From contig CM035151.1 of NCBI GenBank assembly GCA_020205615.1, positions 45,623,409-45,687,408 of the forward strand: a stretch of DNA of 64,000 bases, read 5' to 3'. The position numbers and the translations under genes are program-made. This document shows positions 17,906-29,505 of this stretch, piece after piece (the first letter of the stretch is position 1; every line of letters starts with the position of its first letter). The DNA is from Panax quinquefolius. Lineage: Eukaryota; Streptophyta; Magnoliopsida; Apiales; Araliaceae. Under the pieces are notes generated by a model that was not told the DNA's origin, searched no databases, and saw nothing but the letters and a program-made list of their open reading frames with translations.

Positions 17906-19045
17906 ATGACATCTGAAAATGTTGAGATAAGCAATGGAGCACAGGAGACTGTTGATTCTCCACAGATCAATAATCAGGATAATGTGCAACAGGATGTCGA
18001 TAATCCTCCTGTAAATAACAACACTGATCAATTGACGAACGACGATACGTTTAGGAGCTTTTTAGAATTCATGCAACATCAGGCGAAGACGGCTCCTGTT
18101 CATAATGCAGGAGGAAACAATGGCAACCCACGGTTGGTCACCGCTAAGCAATTCAAGGAGCTGGGACCACTAGAGTTTTTGGGAAAGCCAGAACCACTTA
18201 AGGCGGAGACGTGGTTAAAGCAGATCACCAAGATATTTGATGTCTTGGGATGCTCTGAGGAGCAAAAGGTTCCTTTTCCCACCTTTATGTTGCGTGAAGA
18301 AGCAGATCACTGGTGGGAATCTGTAAAACGTACCAAGCTTGACCCACTCAAGATGCCTTGGGAGAAGTTCCAAGAGCTGTTCAATGACAAGTACTTTCCC
18401 GAAAGCATTCGTCACATGAAGGAGGTGGAATTTATCAAGTTGGAGCAAAACAAAATGACTGTGTCGTAGTACGAAGCCAAGTTTGCCGAGTTATCCCGAT
18501 TTGCGCCCCACTTGGTTGATAATGAAGAGAGAATGACGCGGATGTTTTTAAGAGGTTTGAAGCCGGAGATACGTCAATATCTTATCCCTCATAAACTATG
18601 TTTGAATTCAGATGTTGTTAATAGGGCTCAGTTATTGGAGCGCGATAATGAGTCAACCAAACCAAAAGAGAGCAGCCGACAAAATGATAATACCGGTGAT
18701 AACAGTCATCAAAGCGGTGATAGTAAGCATGGAGGGAATCAACATATCAGAAATGGTAACCACTTCAGTGGTAATCATGGCCAAAACAATAGGAATGAAC
18801 ATTTCAAGAAGAGAAGGTTCAACAATGACGTAAAGACGTCGGCACCAGCACCCGTTTCAAAGGAAGAAGAACGACCACCAGTCGTATGTTTCAAATGCGA
18901 ACAGGAGGGACACATCCGTCCAAACTGTACACAGCAATCCAAAACGTGTTTTAATTACGAAAGAGAAGGTCACCTAGCTCGATTTTGTCGTATGGTGAAG
19001 TCAATTTCAGCTGGGATAGTGATGCCAAAGGATGTCCCGGCATAA
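17906..19045 (+). pseudogene. RE1 gag, one internal stop
   Basis: Ty3/gypsy gag with its N-terminal Asn/Gln-rich segment, then the capsid core (WLKQITKIFDVLGCSEEQK, HWWESVKRT, FNDKYFP, RGLKPEIRQYL), a basic linker and two zinc knuckles. The start is the ATG at 17906 (MTSENVE), shared by sister copies. A TAG at 18467-18469 replaces a Gln in the VSQYEAKF motif; otherwise the frame stays open to the TAA after 19045. Knuckle one (CFKCEQEGHIRPNC) is intact. Knuckle two reads CFNYEREGHLARFC and has lost its second Cys. Compared with RE2-RE4, 75 leader bases just before the start are missing. Confidence 0.9.
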
Positions 19046-19078
19046 GCCAAAGCCTAGAGTTTAAGAGAGAGCGTTTTT

Positions 19079-19500
19079 TTTTAAGTGACGAGGAACCTGA
19101 ATAAAATTATCACGGGTATGTTAGTCATAAACTTTTGCGAAGTCTATATTGTGTTAAATACTGGTTCTACTTACTCTTTTATTTCACCTAGTTGTGTTCA
19201 ATGTTTGAAGTTAACTCCGGAGAAGTTAGACTTTGATATATCTGTTTAAACTCAGTTGGGAGAAACCTTCGTTACCTCCACTATTTATAAATCTTGTTAA
19301 AATCAACACTTTCACATTACCTGTCAATCTTATCTCTTTGAAAATATTTGCCTTTGATGCGATTTTAGGAATCGATTAGTTAACTACTCATCATGCTTTT
19401 CGTAAGGTTGTTAGCTTTCATACTCCTAACCAACCTGTTATGCGAATTCAAAGTAACCAAACCACTAAAGTCAATCATTGTCATATTATGCCATAAATAA
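19079..19500 (+). pseudogene. RE1 protease remnant, active site Asp to Asn
   Basis: Translation shows the retropepsin region with LNTGSTYSFISPSC, where the catalytic D-T-G-S has become N-T-G-S, followed by LTPEKLDFD and a TAA. After a frame change the sequence runs into ILGID-like sequence in which the Trp codon is TAG. The Asp change alone would inactivate the enzyme. It is the RE1 counterpart of 62730-63130 in RE4. Confidence 0.8.
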
Positions 19501-19641
19501 AGAGCCCCGATCCCTTCGTTGTTGACTTTCTTGTGTGGAATGCACCGGAGCCAGACTTTCTATAAGCAACGTCGTGAATGACGGTGGCAAGTTGATAGGT
19601 ATCAATGTGACGTGCTATCCAAGTCTTGGATGAGAGTCACA
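19501..19641 (+). other. Unexplained segment shared by RE1, RE2 and RE3
   Basis: Between protease and the reverse transcriptase start lies a 141-base segment with no counterpart in RE4 at this place. It reads in part as KLIGINVTCYPSLG. Related sequence occurs at 41896-42038 and 50960-51093, and its last 45 bases recur at 23163-23210. I recognise no family. A badly decayed reverse transcriptase piece is the main alternative. Confidence 0.5.
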
Positions 19642-19920
19642 GTTTTGAATGATATTTCTATTGTTAATAAATTTCCTAACGTATTCTTGAAGACTTCTTA
19701 GCCTACCCCTAGAGCGTGAAATCGAATTTTATCATTTTCCTAAGACAAAAACCCATTTCTAAAACCCTCAAATATTTTCTTCACCTAAAATGATCGTATA
19801 ATGTGCCAAAGACGTTGGCTCGAGCTGTTGAAGATTACGATCGTACCATTCAATACCATCGTAGGAAAAGCGAACATGGTAGCTAACGCGTTGAGTAGAA
19901 GATCGTATGCAGTTACAAGT
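19642..19920 (+). pseudogene. RE1 reverse transcriptase start fused to RNase H end
   Basis: The ISIVNKF and PTPRA (normally LPGLPPE) stretch that opens reverse transcriptase is followed, near 19760, by KPISKTLKYFF-like sequence and then WLELLKITI and the ANVVADALS-type RNase H terminus. The fusion removes the palm with its F/Y-x-D-D site and the RNase H catalytic residues. The identical join is found in RE2. Confidence 0.75.
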
Positions 19921-20433
19921 GCGAATATATGAACCCACATGAAGATAACGAATATATGAGTAGAATCGACTTTAATCGATAAAGTTAAAGTCGCTCAAGA
20001 TACACACCCGGAGCTGATGAATGTAAAGAATTAAGAAGGTTCAAGAGGGCGTTATTCTAGAAGCAAGAATCGACGAAGAGAGGAAATCTCAACCCTCGAT
20101 TTAATTGGCCCATTTAAAATCCTCGATCGAGTAGGACCTGTGGCTTATATACTCGTTTTACCGCCAAGTATGTCGCGTGTTCATAACGTTTTTAACTTAT
20201 CGATGTTACGTAAATATGTGTACGGCCCGAACCACATTATTAATTTAGAACCAGACGAGATAGCGGATGATTTAACGTTTGAGGAGATATGTGTTAAAAT
20301 CATGGATAAGAAGAATCGTATTCAACACTCAAAGGTTATACCTCAAGAGTTAGAATTTGAAATGAAGTTGAGGTATCCTCACCTGTTCAGCATACCAGGT
20401 ACGTACGTAAATTTCGAGGGCGAAATTCCATAA
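19921..20433 (+). pseudogene. RE1 integrase linker and C-terminal domain, catalytic core deleted
   Basis: The linker after RNase H (…KVQEGVILEARIDEE) is joined at about 20105 to GPFKILDRVGPVAYI, the start of the integrase C-terminal domain. That domain is open from 20140 (LVLPPSMSRVHNVFNLSMLRKY) to a TAA at 20431. The zinc-binding HHCC and D-D-E core are absent. The frame ends NFEGEIP, directly before the polypurine tract AAGAAGGGGAGA and the 3' LTR. Confidence 0.8.
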
Positions 20434-21338
20434 GAAGGGGAGATTGTGATACCACAGATTTTATGAATAAAGATTTAATTTTCTCGAAATAATTTTTTTG
20501 AATATTATGGTGTGGATTTGATATAATGTTATAGTTGTGGGTAGTATTTATAAATTTTGCAAAGTTTGCAAGTTGTTGTATAATATTCGATTGGTCGGGG
20601 AATATTTTTATTTTGGGGAATATCCGTACGATAGTACAATCATTGGTGGACCCCACAACGGAATTATTGTCGGATTGAAAAAACGACAAAAATACTTTAT
20701 GAAAATAACGGCGGAAGTTTTACCGTTAACTGTTGAAACACCCGGTGTTAAAAGTACAGTAATACGCGTGATTGCATAGTAGCACACGATATTGATTATT
20801 GATGCTTACGTGATAAGTCACTCAGTTTTGTTTTATTGGTATTATTAATGTAATAAAACAGAATATTTTTATAAAGTTATTCTATAAATAGAATATATTA
20901 TATTCTATTATGCATAGTGTTGCATAAGAGATCTGCATAGTATTTTGCATAGTAATTTTTTTATATAAAATGTAATACTTTTATAAAGTTATTCTATAAA
21001 TAGAATATATTATATTCAATTATGCATAGTGTTGCATAGTTTCTGCATAATATTTTGCATAGTAAAATCTTTTTATATAAAACATAATACTTTTATAAAG
21101 TTATCTGTTTTATTAGACAATAATTAGAATATATTATATTTTATTATGCATAGTGTTTTTCATAGCGCCTGCATAGTTTTTGCATAGTAAAATCTTTTAT
21201 AAAGTTATTCGTTTTATTAGATTATAAATATAATATATTATATTTTATTTAAAAGATTTTGCTTTAAATATGGACCGTCAGATTAAAGTAAATCAATCTG
21301 GACCGTTAATGAGTTAGTTACTATGCAGTCCATTTTTC

Positions 21339-21347
21339 TATAAATAG
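21339..21347 (+). promoter_or_regulatory. RE1 3' LTR TATA box
   Basis: TATAAATAG in the same context as at 16150. Confidence 0.6.
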
Positions 21348-21537
21348 AAGCTTATTCATTCGTTATTTCTTAAGAATTCACTGAAACTCTAGAAAGAGAA
21401 ACTACAGAGAGAAAGAAGAAAAGTGTTCTGCTACTTCACTACTTCTATATCCAATACTCTTCTTTCTAAGGTAGGAAATATTATTTGTTGTACTCATAAG
21501 GGGTATTCTTTCTGTCTTTTTCATAAAGAGAACTTCT

Positions 21538-21890
21538 GTTATTCCATTCTTTATTATTCTGTTGGAATAACCTGTATACGCAGGATACCCTATACTTGGT
21601 GAAATTCTTCTGTTATTTCAGTCTTTATTATTCTGTTGGAATATCCTGTCTGTGCATTTTACGCTGCACCTGATTCCATCTTTATTGGTATTTGTTGGAA
21701 TAACCTGTCTATGCGAAGTACCGCATGCATGGTGATTTCTGTTATTATTCCGTTCTTTATTATTCTGTTGGAACATCCTGTTTGTGCTTTACGCATGACC
21801 TAGTTCCGTTAATTATTATTCTGTTGGAATAACCTGTCTATGCGAAGTACCGCATGCATGGTGATTTCTTTTGTTATTCCATTCTTTATT
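21538..21890 (+). repeat. Array A: tandem inverted repeats in the transcribed LTR
   Basis: Units pair GTTATTCCA (21538-21546) with TGGAATAAC (21563-21571). They alternate with short stems such as GTATA/TATAC (21574-21578, 21591-21595) and GTGCA/TGCAC (21652-21656, 21665-21669). Several units follow to 21890. Equivalent arrays are at 16330-16690, 23655-24005, 28030-28460, 38525-39020, 43915-44465 and 59850-60265. Confidence 0.75.
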
Positions 21891-21975
21891 ATACTCAGTT
21901 GGTTAAAACTTTGACTTCCATACTCCATGAAATTAGTGGAATATCATTGATATTTGCGCAAATATGAACTGTTGA

Positions 21976-22205
21976 TGAATATATTTAGCTTGTAGTGCAA
22001 ATATGAACTGTTGAGGAATATCTTTGGCCTGTAGTGCAAAGATGAATTGTTGTTGAATATCTTTGGCCAGTAGTGCAAAGATGAACTGTTAATGAATATC
22101 TTTGGCCCGTAGTGCAAAGATGACCTTTTGTTGAATATCTTTGGCCAGTGGTACGATGATGAACTGTGGATGAATATCTTTGGCCCGTAGTGCAAAGATG
22201 AATTT
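21976..22205 (+). repeat. Array B: six 39-bp hairpin units
   Basis: Six units start at about 21976, 22016, 22055, 22094, 22133 and 22172. Most read ATCTTTG, a ten-base loop close to GCCYGTAGTG, then CAAAGAT (for example 22020-22026 and 22037-22043). The minus-strand frame made of 13-residue repeats (21944-22225) is a by-product of the period and is not called as a gene. Confidence 0.85.
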
Positions 22206-22794
22206 ATTAGAATGATTATGAACAAGAACTGTGATTTGGTATAACCATGATCTTTGATATTTTAGGTAAAGACATGTGATGAAAATTATATTCGTCCTGG
22301 GTACGAAGAGGAATTTAGAATCACAATTATAATTATGAGATATTCATATAATTGTGAAAAGGAACTGTTGATTGATGTTACAGGGATAAAACATTGTTGG
22401 TGGACTTTTAACATGGAGAAGATAATAGACTGTATTATCTATTTGACTCTTCTAATGGATTGCTTCGTTCATTTGAACTATGGTTGGAATTTTATCATCT
22501 ACCATATGTTCTAAATCTACGATTTGTTATTGATGAAGGCTATTGATAATTTAATTATCTTTAGTCATGATATTCTTTATCTTGAGCTAGTTGTGCTCAC
22601 CCTTTTGCTTCACAATTCCTTTTCGGGTAATAAAAGTGTAGCTGGGTCGGCGGGGGTAACAAGGGAATAGAACGGTGGTCTCTAGCTATGGAGTTCTCCC
22701 TAAACAGTATAGACAAGTGTGATGTATACATCTTTTAGTAGTTATATTTGGTGAATCATATAGGGAGAGGCGAACCCAACGTTGGAAGGGTGTT

Positions 22795-23163
22795 TTGCCA
22801 CTATCATATAAGATGTCTAATGACATACAACCTCGTGTCATCATAAGACAGGGTTGTGCTCATCCACTTGCTGAGTATATTTACGAGCACTACCTATATA
22901 ATCTTGGTGTTTATTTGAAGTATAATTCTCAATTTGAGATAGTGGAGATAATGATAAATCAAGAGAAGACTCACCATTGGGAAGAATATGATAGTAATCT
23001 TCTCCTTTTTCTTTGGGGTCTATTGGGTCAACCAAGGATAATTCTATGGCCATATGATATCTATCATAACCTAGAAGCATGGCCTCCCATGTACGAAGGT
23101 TTCCTTGAGCACTTTCGAAAGATTCTAATTTCTAAAACAGTTTTTGACTATACATTTATGTAA
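22795..23163 (+). CDS. Unidentified ORF inserted in an LTR
   Basis: A 123-codon frame from a TTG, with the first ATG at 22813 (MSNDIQPRV). The frame is open upstream to about 22723. Aromatic- and acid-rich translation includes LAEYIYEHYLYNLGVYLKY and LWPYDIYHNLEAWPPMYEGF. I recognise no gag, pol, env or host family. The composition looks coding rather than LTR-like, and it interrupts LTR sequence present in all sister copies, so I infer capture of foreign, possibly host exon, sequence. Directly after the TAA, 45 bases match the unexplained RE1-RE3 segment. Expression is unproven, and a chance frame is possible. Confidence 0.4.
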   Translation: MPLSYKMSNDIQPRVIIRQGCAHPLAEYIYEHYLYNLGVYLKYNSQFEIVEIMINQEKTHHWEEYDSNLLLFLWGLLGQPRIILWPYDIYHNLEAWPPMYEGFLEHFRKILISKTVFDYTFM

Positions 23164-23360
23164 GGTGTCATTGTGACGTGCTATCCAAGGTTGGGATGAG
23201 AGTCACAGTTGGTATATATATTTGTATCCAAACTCACAGTATATGTGTTGTTGTATTTTGTACGACAATTGTTGTAATAAAGTTGTAGTTGTTTTCTGTA
23301 CCATGTATTTGGCGACTCAGAATGGGTTGGATGGAATGGACCTATTTTGGGGTTGTCACA

Positions 23361-25100
23361 ACAGGCGTCAAACCACTTGGTGTTTCACATTACAAGCGTC
23401 AAACCACTTTTCTTTTCACATCACCAGTCGTCAAGCCTCTTGCCTTTTCAAATTGCAAGTGCTAAGCTATAAATCTTCTACAAATAGAGGCCTAGTTCTT
23501 CATTATTTTTCACGAATTCATTCAAGCTATAGAGAGAGAAAGTATAGAGAGTATTCTGTTACTACACTACTGCAGTATTCAATCTCTTACTAATATAAGG
23601 GATATTATTTGTTGTACTCGTAAGGGGTGTTATTTATTTTGTATTCATGAAGAGAACTTCTGTTATTCCATTATTTATTGTTCTATTGGAATAACCTGTA
23701 TATGCAGGCTACCCTATACTTGGTGAAATTCTTACATTATTCCATTCTTTATTATTCATTGGAATATCCTCATGTAATGCGTTTTTGCGGGACCTAGTTC
23801 TAGTCTTTATTATTACATTGAATATCCTCATGCATGCGCTTTTACTGGGACCGAGATCCATTCTTTATTATTCTATTGGAATATCCTCACTCATGCATGC
23901 GTTTTACGCCGGACCTTGTTCGTTATTTATTATTACATTGGAATAACTCGCCTGCATGGCCTATCGCATGCATGGTGATTTCTTTTGTTATTCCATTCTT
24001 TATTATACTCGCTTAGTTAAAACTTTGACTTCTATACTCCATGAAATTAGTGGTATATCCTCGATATTTGCGCTTTCATCCAAAGATCTTTTCATGGAAA
24101 TATTCTTCTGAGCATTCTTGAATTTTACTCTACAAAGCAGTATCATGTTGATAGTTTAGACATTATTGGTTCCTGGATAAATTAATTCTTGAACTTGTTT
24201 TATTGAATTCTTATTTCATTTTCATCATCCTCATGTTTATATTTTATTGAAAGTCATATGTGGCCTGTAGTGCATAGATGGACTTGGTATGATTATGACC
24301 AGGGATTATTCGGTATAATCATAACCGTAATGTTACAAATGATGTGGAAAAAGTCCTCATTGGCCCGTAGTGCAATGATGGACAATTTTTGGTATGATTA
24401 TAGCTATGGATTCTATTTGGCCGTAGTGCAAAAATGAATTATTTTATGGCATAATCAGGACCGTTGATGAAAACATGATTATCTTTAGCCGTAGTACATG
24501 GATAATTCGTGGTCATGATACTAAAGAATATCCTTGGCCGTAGTGCAGGGGTGATTCGATGATGTGGATTATTTATTAAGTTGAGTCCCAGCGATAAAAG
24601 TGATGAAAAATCTTTTTAAATTATAAAAGATAGTAGATTTTATTCTCTACTTGACTCTTTTAATGGATTGCTTGTTCCGCTGCAGTTAAACTTGATATTT
24701 GATATATTGTATCAGTTTAACACTATTTAAAGCTAATGATAATTTATTCTGCATTATCTTAGTCAAAATATTTCTTACTGGGCTAGTTGAGCTCACCCTT
24801 TCTTTCACTGTTCTCTTCAGGAAATGAGAATATAGCTGGGACGAGTCGGGGAATGGAGTGATGGTCCTAGATGGTGCATTAGTAGTCCTCACTATTCTAT
24901 GAAATAGTGTGATAATAATTGTAATGAGGACTCATTTTGAGTTTGTATACTCTCTAGTAGACAATATTTGTATTCAAACTCACAGTTTATGTTTTGTCGT
25001 ATTGTACAAAACAATTGTATTATTAAGTTGTATTTGAATTCTGTACCATGTATCTGGCAACTCAAGATGGGTGATGTATACCTATTTTGGGGGCGTCACA
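23361..25100 (+). mobile_element. Truncated LTR, RE4 type, 3' part only
   Basis: Starts within U3 repeats (GCGTCAAACCACTT at 23366 and 23397) that match the RE4 LTR at 59497 onward, then has a damaged TATA region, array A (23655-24005), array B (24255-24560) and the LTR end GGGGGCGTCACA at 25100. The 5' part is missing. It cuts off the HL LTR on its right. Confidence 0.8.
24357..24560 (+). repeat. Array B with varied but complementary stems
   Basis: TCATTG/CAATGA (24357-24362, 24373-24378) around the loop GCCCGTAGTG and ATTATC/GATAAT (24478-24483, 24501-24506) around a loop containing GCCGTAGT. The stems differ from those at 22020 yet still pair. Confidence 0.75.
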
Positions 25101-26727
25101 TTTTAGTTCAAGACTTTCCATGAAATTAAAGCATAAAAGGTTTTGTATTTATCATGCTTTATAACTTTGGTCATATTTCTACATATAAAGGCGAACAATC
25201 TGTTAATGCATATGATCATGATGTTCATATCATTCATTCATAACTAGCATTATTTAACACTTTGAAATATTCTTTAACTCATGTTTGATTAAATCATCTT
25301 TATGTCCATTACCTACGAATCATGTTTAGAGACATAATAAAACGTAATATGGCATCTCAAGCCTTTAGAATCTAAATACTTATATGTAATGCAACTTAAG
25401 TTCGAAAACATGCTCGAGGTTGCCTTTGAAATCCCTTTACATGAATGATGCAATATAGCGCATATAAATCAACTTTGAAACTCTTACCATAAGTAACTAA
25501 CTCATGTTAACATCTTTTCAAGTTCAGAAACTATATCCTATAGCATTCATGTTCATTAGCTTATTTTACTAAGCTTTTCTTAAAATTTCTCTAATCACAA
25601 GGTCTAACAAGTTTAATCATGAACAAAGACACTATAAACAACATATCATGCTCATTTATATTTGAACTCAATCATGTTATAAACCACTAAGTTTAGAACT
25701 TATAGAACATAAGTTTCAACAAGGTTTGTTTTCAAAATCTTTTAGTTTCTTTTCAAAACACATACTAAGTCATGCCAATACTTTCTATTATGAGCAAGGA
25801 AATCTTATATGTCATGTATAATATCATGCGTATGTGTTTGCTTGACGCCCCCCGATCACCTCCAAATACGTAACAGTCACAAAGATTACTATTTTGACCC
25901 TTCCTAACGACCTCAAATTGAAACACTTAAAGCACAAAGGTTGTAGGCATATTCGTCCTCGTTTCGGATCATCTTGAATCACCTCAATCGAGTTCGTATG
26001 AAAATGTTATGCTTAATTTACTACAAAGGTCGGAAAGCGGTCCACGATTCTTGATGCTCACAGGCAATCTAGCCCCAATTAGCCTTGGGGCTGCAATTGG
26101 CCCTGAGAGGCGATCAACCCCTCATGCTCTGTTCTTCGTGATTTTACAGACACCTACCCATTCCGATTTTTATAACATGAGTTATACTCATCCAAATTAG
26201 TCTATTTTCGATTCTATGGGTTTGTAACTCATAAAACTACAACATACCAAATACCCAACAATTAACATTAACATTAACATTAACTAACCCGAATATGAAT
26301 TTACAACTCATGTTCATACTAATTGTTCATGTTTTGACAATTTAACGAATTCGTTCACTACAACTCCGTTTCTCAACCATTTCGATTCATTCAACTTTCT
26401 TTGTTTTCGTAATTCAATATACTAACAATATCTAGCACAAATTTCAGATTCTATTCATGAACTAACTAACAAATTTGACTCCAAAATAAGTCGTATCATA
26501 TATATAACCAAAAACTAAATTTCTTCCTTTAAAACATAATCACATGAACCTAATTACTGAAAACTCAATTATAGAACAAATTAAACATATCTAAGAGTAT
26601 ATATAATCTAATTTCTTGACAAATCCTCCACCAAAATTCATTTATAAAGAAAAACTCAAGCAATCAAAAACTAGAGTTTTAGGGCTAGGTTATTACCTTT
26701 GATTAGCCATAAAGCTTAAACAATCTT

Positions 26728-27697
26728 TGTAAGACCCCAACTTTTATGAATAAAGATGAATTTTCTATAAATATCATTTTTGAATATTATGGAATGAATT
26801 TGATATAATGTTATAGTTATGGGTAATATTTATAAATTTTTCAAAGTAACGCAAGTTGTTATATAATATTCGATTGGTCGGGGAATATTCGTTTTAACAA
26901 GGAATATTCGTGACAATGTCACAATCATTGGTGGACCCTGCAATGTAATTATTGTTTGATTGAGAAAATGACAAAATACTTTATGAAAATAACGGAGAAA
27001 GTTTTACTATTAACTGCAAACACCTTGTTAAAACTACGATGTCTGGCGTGGTTGCGTAAGTAGCACACAGTATTGATTATCGATGCTTACATGAGAAGTC
27101 ACTCGTTGTTGTTCAATTATTACTACGATAATTCTTTGCATAAGATCTCACGTTATTTGATTCAATTATTGTCAATATTTTATATATTATTAAATCAATA
27201 ATTGAGATGACAAAGTTATTAATATTATTATTTGCAATATTAACGATGTGTCTGAAGTTACATCAAGGAAAGGTTTGGTCACCTAATCATGGCGCCAATG
27301 GGGAGAAATCCTTATTGAAAGCTCCTCTTTGTTGGGAAATCGACACGGTCGATTAATATTGTGAAATATAATAATGATGATAAATTTTGTTTTATTAGTA
27401 TTATTAATGTAATAAAATGAGAAAACTTTTTATATAAAATGTAATACTTTTATAAAGTTATCTATTTTATTAGACTATAAATAGAATATATTATATTCTA
27501 TTACGATAAAGTATTGCATAGTAAAATCTTTTATATGAAACATAATACTTTTATAAATTTATTTGTTTTATTAGACTATAAATAGAATATATTATATTTT
27601 ATTATGCATAGTGATTGCATAGTGTTTTTGCATAGTAAAATCTTTTATAAAAAATGTAATACTTTTATAAAGTTATTTATTTTATTAGATTTTAAAT

Positions 27698-27733
<36 letters not shown>

Positions 27734-29505
27734 ATATATTATATTTTATTGCATAGTATCCTTTCAATTCTCCTATAAATAGGTTGCTTAGTTAGAATTG
27801 AAATCACACCAGAAATTCAGAGAATTCTTCTTCTATAAACTTGAGCATATTTCTTTAGAGTTTTCAGAAGCTTTGAGCGTAGAAAAATAATATAAGTTTT
27901 CTTCAAGAATATCATCGCCTCTACCAAATTTAATACTCTTCTTTACTGGTAAGGGATATTATTTGTTGTACTCGTAAGGGGTATTATTCTTTCGTATTCA
28001 TGAAGAGAGTTATTTTCTTTCAATACTCGTAAGGGTTTTTATTCCTTTCTTTATTATTATGTTGGAATAACTTGTCTATGCGAAGTACCGCATATACGGT
28101 GAAATTCTTATGTTATTCTATTCTATATTATTCTGTTGGAATATTCTGTCTGTGCGGTCTATCGCATGCCTGGTGAATTTTGTTGTTATTTAATTCTTTA
28201 TTATTCTGTTGGATTATCCTGTCTGTATGGATTACGCATGACCTAGTTCCATTCTATATTATTCTGTTGGAACATCTTGTCTATGCGAATTACGCATGAC
28301 CTGGTTCTATTTTTTTATTATTCTGTTGGAATATCTTGTATGTGCGGGTTACGTATGACCTGGTTCCATTCTTTATTATCCTGTTGGAATAATCTATCTA
28401 CGTGGATTACTGCATGACAACAAAAATCCATTTGCGGTTTCATATATTCTATTATACTCAGTTGGTTAAAGTTTTGGCTTCTATACTCCATGAAATTAGT
28501 GGAATATCCTTGATATTTGCGCTTCATCCAAAGATCTTTTCATGGAAATATTCTTCCGAGCATTCTTGAATTTTACTCCACAAAGCAAATCCCATGTTGA
28601 TAATTTGGACGTTATTAAGTTCGTGGATAAATTAACTTATAAATATTTAAAATTTATTCTTGAACTTGTTTTATTGAATTGTCATCATCCTCATGTTTAT
28701 AAAATGTTGAAAGTCATCTCGTGGGCTCAGTAGTGCGAGATGGACTTGGTATAATTATGACCGAGTGATTATTCGGTATAATCATGGTAGTAATGTAATG
28801 TTATAAATGATGTGGTAAAAATCCTTATCGTCAGTCTTCGCATTGATGGACAGTTGTTGGCATGATCATGACCATTGATGAATACATGAATATCCTTGTC
28901 CCGTAGTGCATGGATAATTTGTGGTCGTGATACTAATGAATATCCTTGGCCGAAGTCCAGGGATGATGTGGATTATTTATTAAGCCGAGTCTAAGCGATA
29001 AAAGTAATGAAAAACCTTTTAAATCCTAGAAGATTGTAGATTTTATTCTCTACTTGACTCTTCTAATGGATTGCTTGTTTCGCTGTAGTTAAACTTGATG
29101 TTTGTTATATTTTATCAGTTGAACACTATTGAAGGCTAATGATAATTTATTCTGCATTATCTTATTCATAATATTTCTTACTGGGCTAGTTGAGCTCACC
29201 TTTTTGCTTTCATTGTTCTCTTTAGGAAATGAGAACGTAGCGGGGACTAGTCAGGGAACGGAGTGATGGTTCAGATGATAGCATTAGTAGTCCTCCCTAT
29301 TCTATGAAATAGTGTGAAAATAAATATATTGAGGACTTATTTTGAGTTTGAATACTATTTAGAAGACAATGTTGTATTAAAACTCACAGCTTATGTTTTG
29401 TCGTATTTTACACGATAGTTGTATAATTAAGTTTTTATTTGTATTTTGTACCATATATTTGACGACTCAGAATAGGTGATGTATACCTATTTTGGGGGCG
29501 TCACA
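26728..29505 (+). mobile_element. Solo LTR SL2 (RE4-like), nested in HL
   Basis: Starts TGTAAGACCCC and ends GGGGGCGTCACA (2,778 bp). The flanks are ATCTT on the left and ATATT on the right, a target duplication with one change. The uninterrupted site at about 36205 (AACAATCTTCTTG) confirms the insertion point. It contains GAATATTC motifs (26880-26910), U3 units with a TA-rich tract (27420-27760), TATA at 27774, array A (28030-28460), array B (28715-28960) and the GAGCTCACC block at 29190. Confidence 0.9.
27774..27782 (+). promoter_or_regulatory. SL2 TATA box
   Basis: TATAAATAG after a TATATA-rich stretch; core promoter of the solo LTR. Confidence 0.6.

Larger units (their letters stand above)
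20445..23360 (+). mobile_element. RE1 3' LTR, chimeric
   Basis: The first 1.5 kb (TGTGATACCACAG to about 21960) follows the RE1 5' LTR: U3 tandem units 20861-21255, TATA box at 21339, array A 21538-21890. From about 21960 the sequence instead follows the RE3-type LTR, with a clean array B (22012-22205). A foreign block at about 22720-23210 holds an ORF, and the end is ATTTTGGGGTTGTCACA at 23360. No target duplication matching the 5' flank (TAAAA) is seen. Confidence 0.75.

Noticed and set aside
21944..22225. Minus-strand frame of 13-residue repeats
   Set aside because: The 39-bp DNA period is divisible by three, so an open repeated frame is expected; the repeat is better explained as hairpin array B.
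22841..23080. Minus-strand frame opposite the orphan ORF
   Set aside because: Shorter than the plus frame, no recognisable domain; treated as a shadow.
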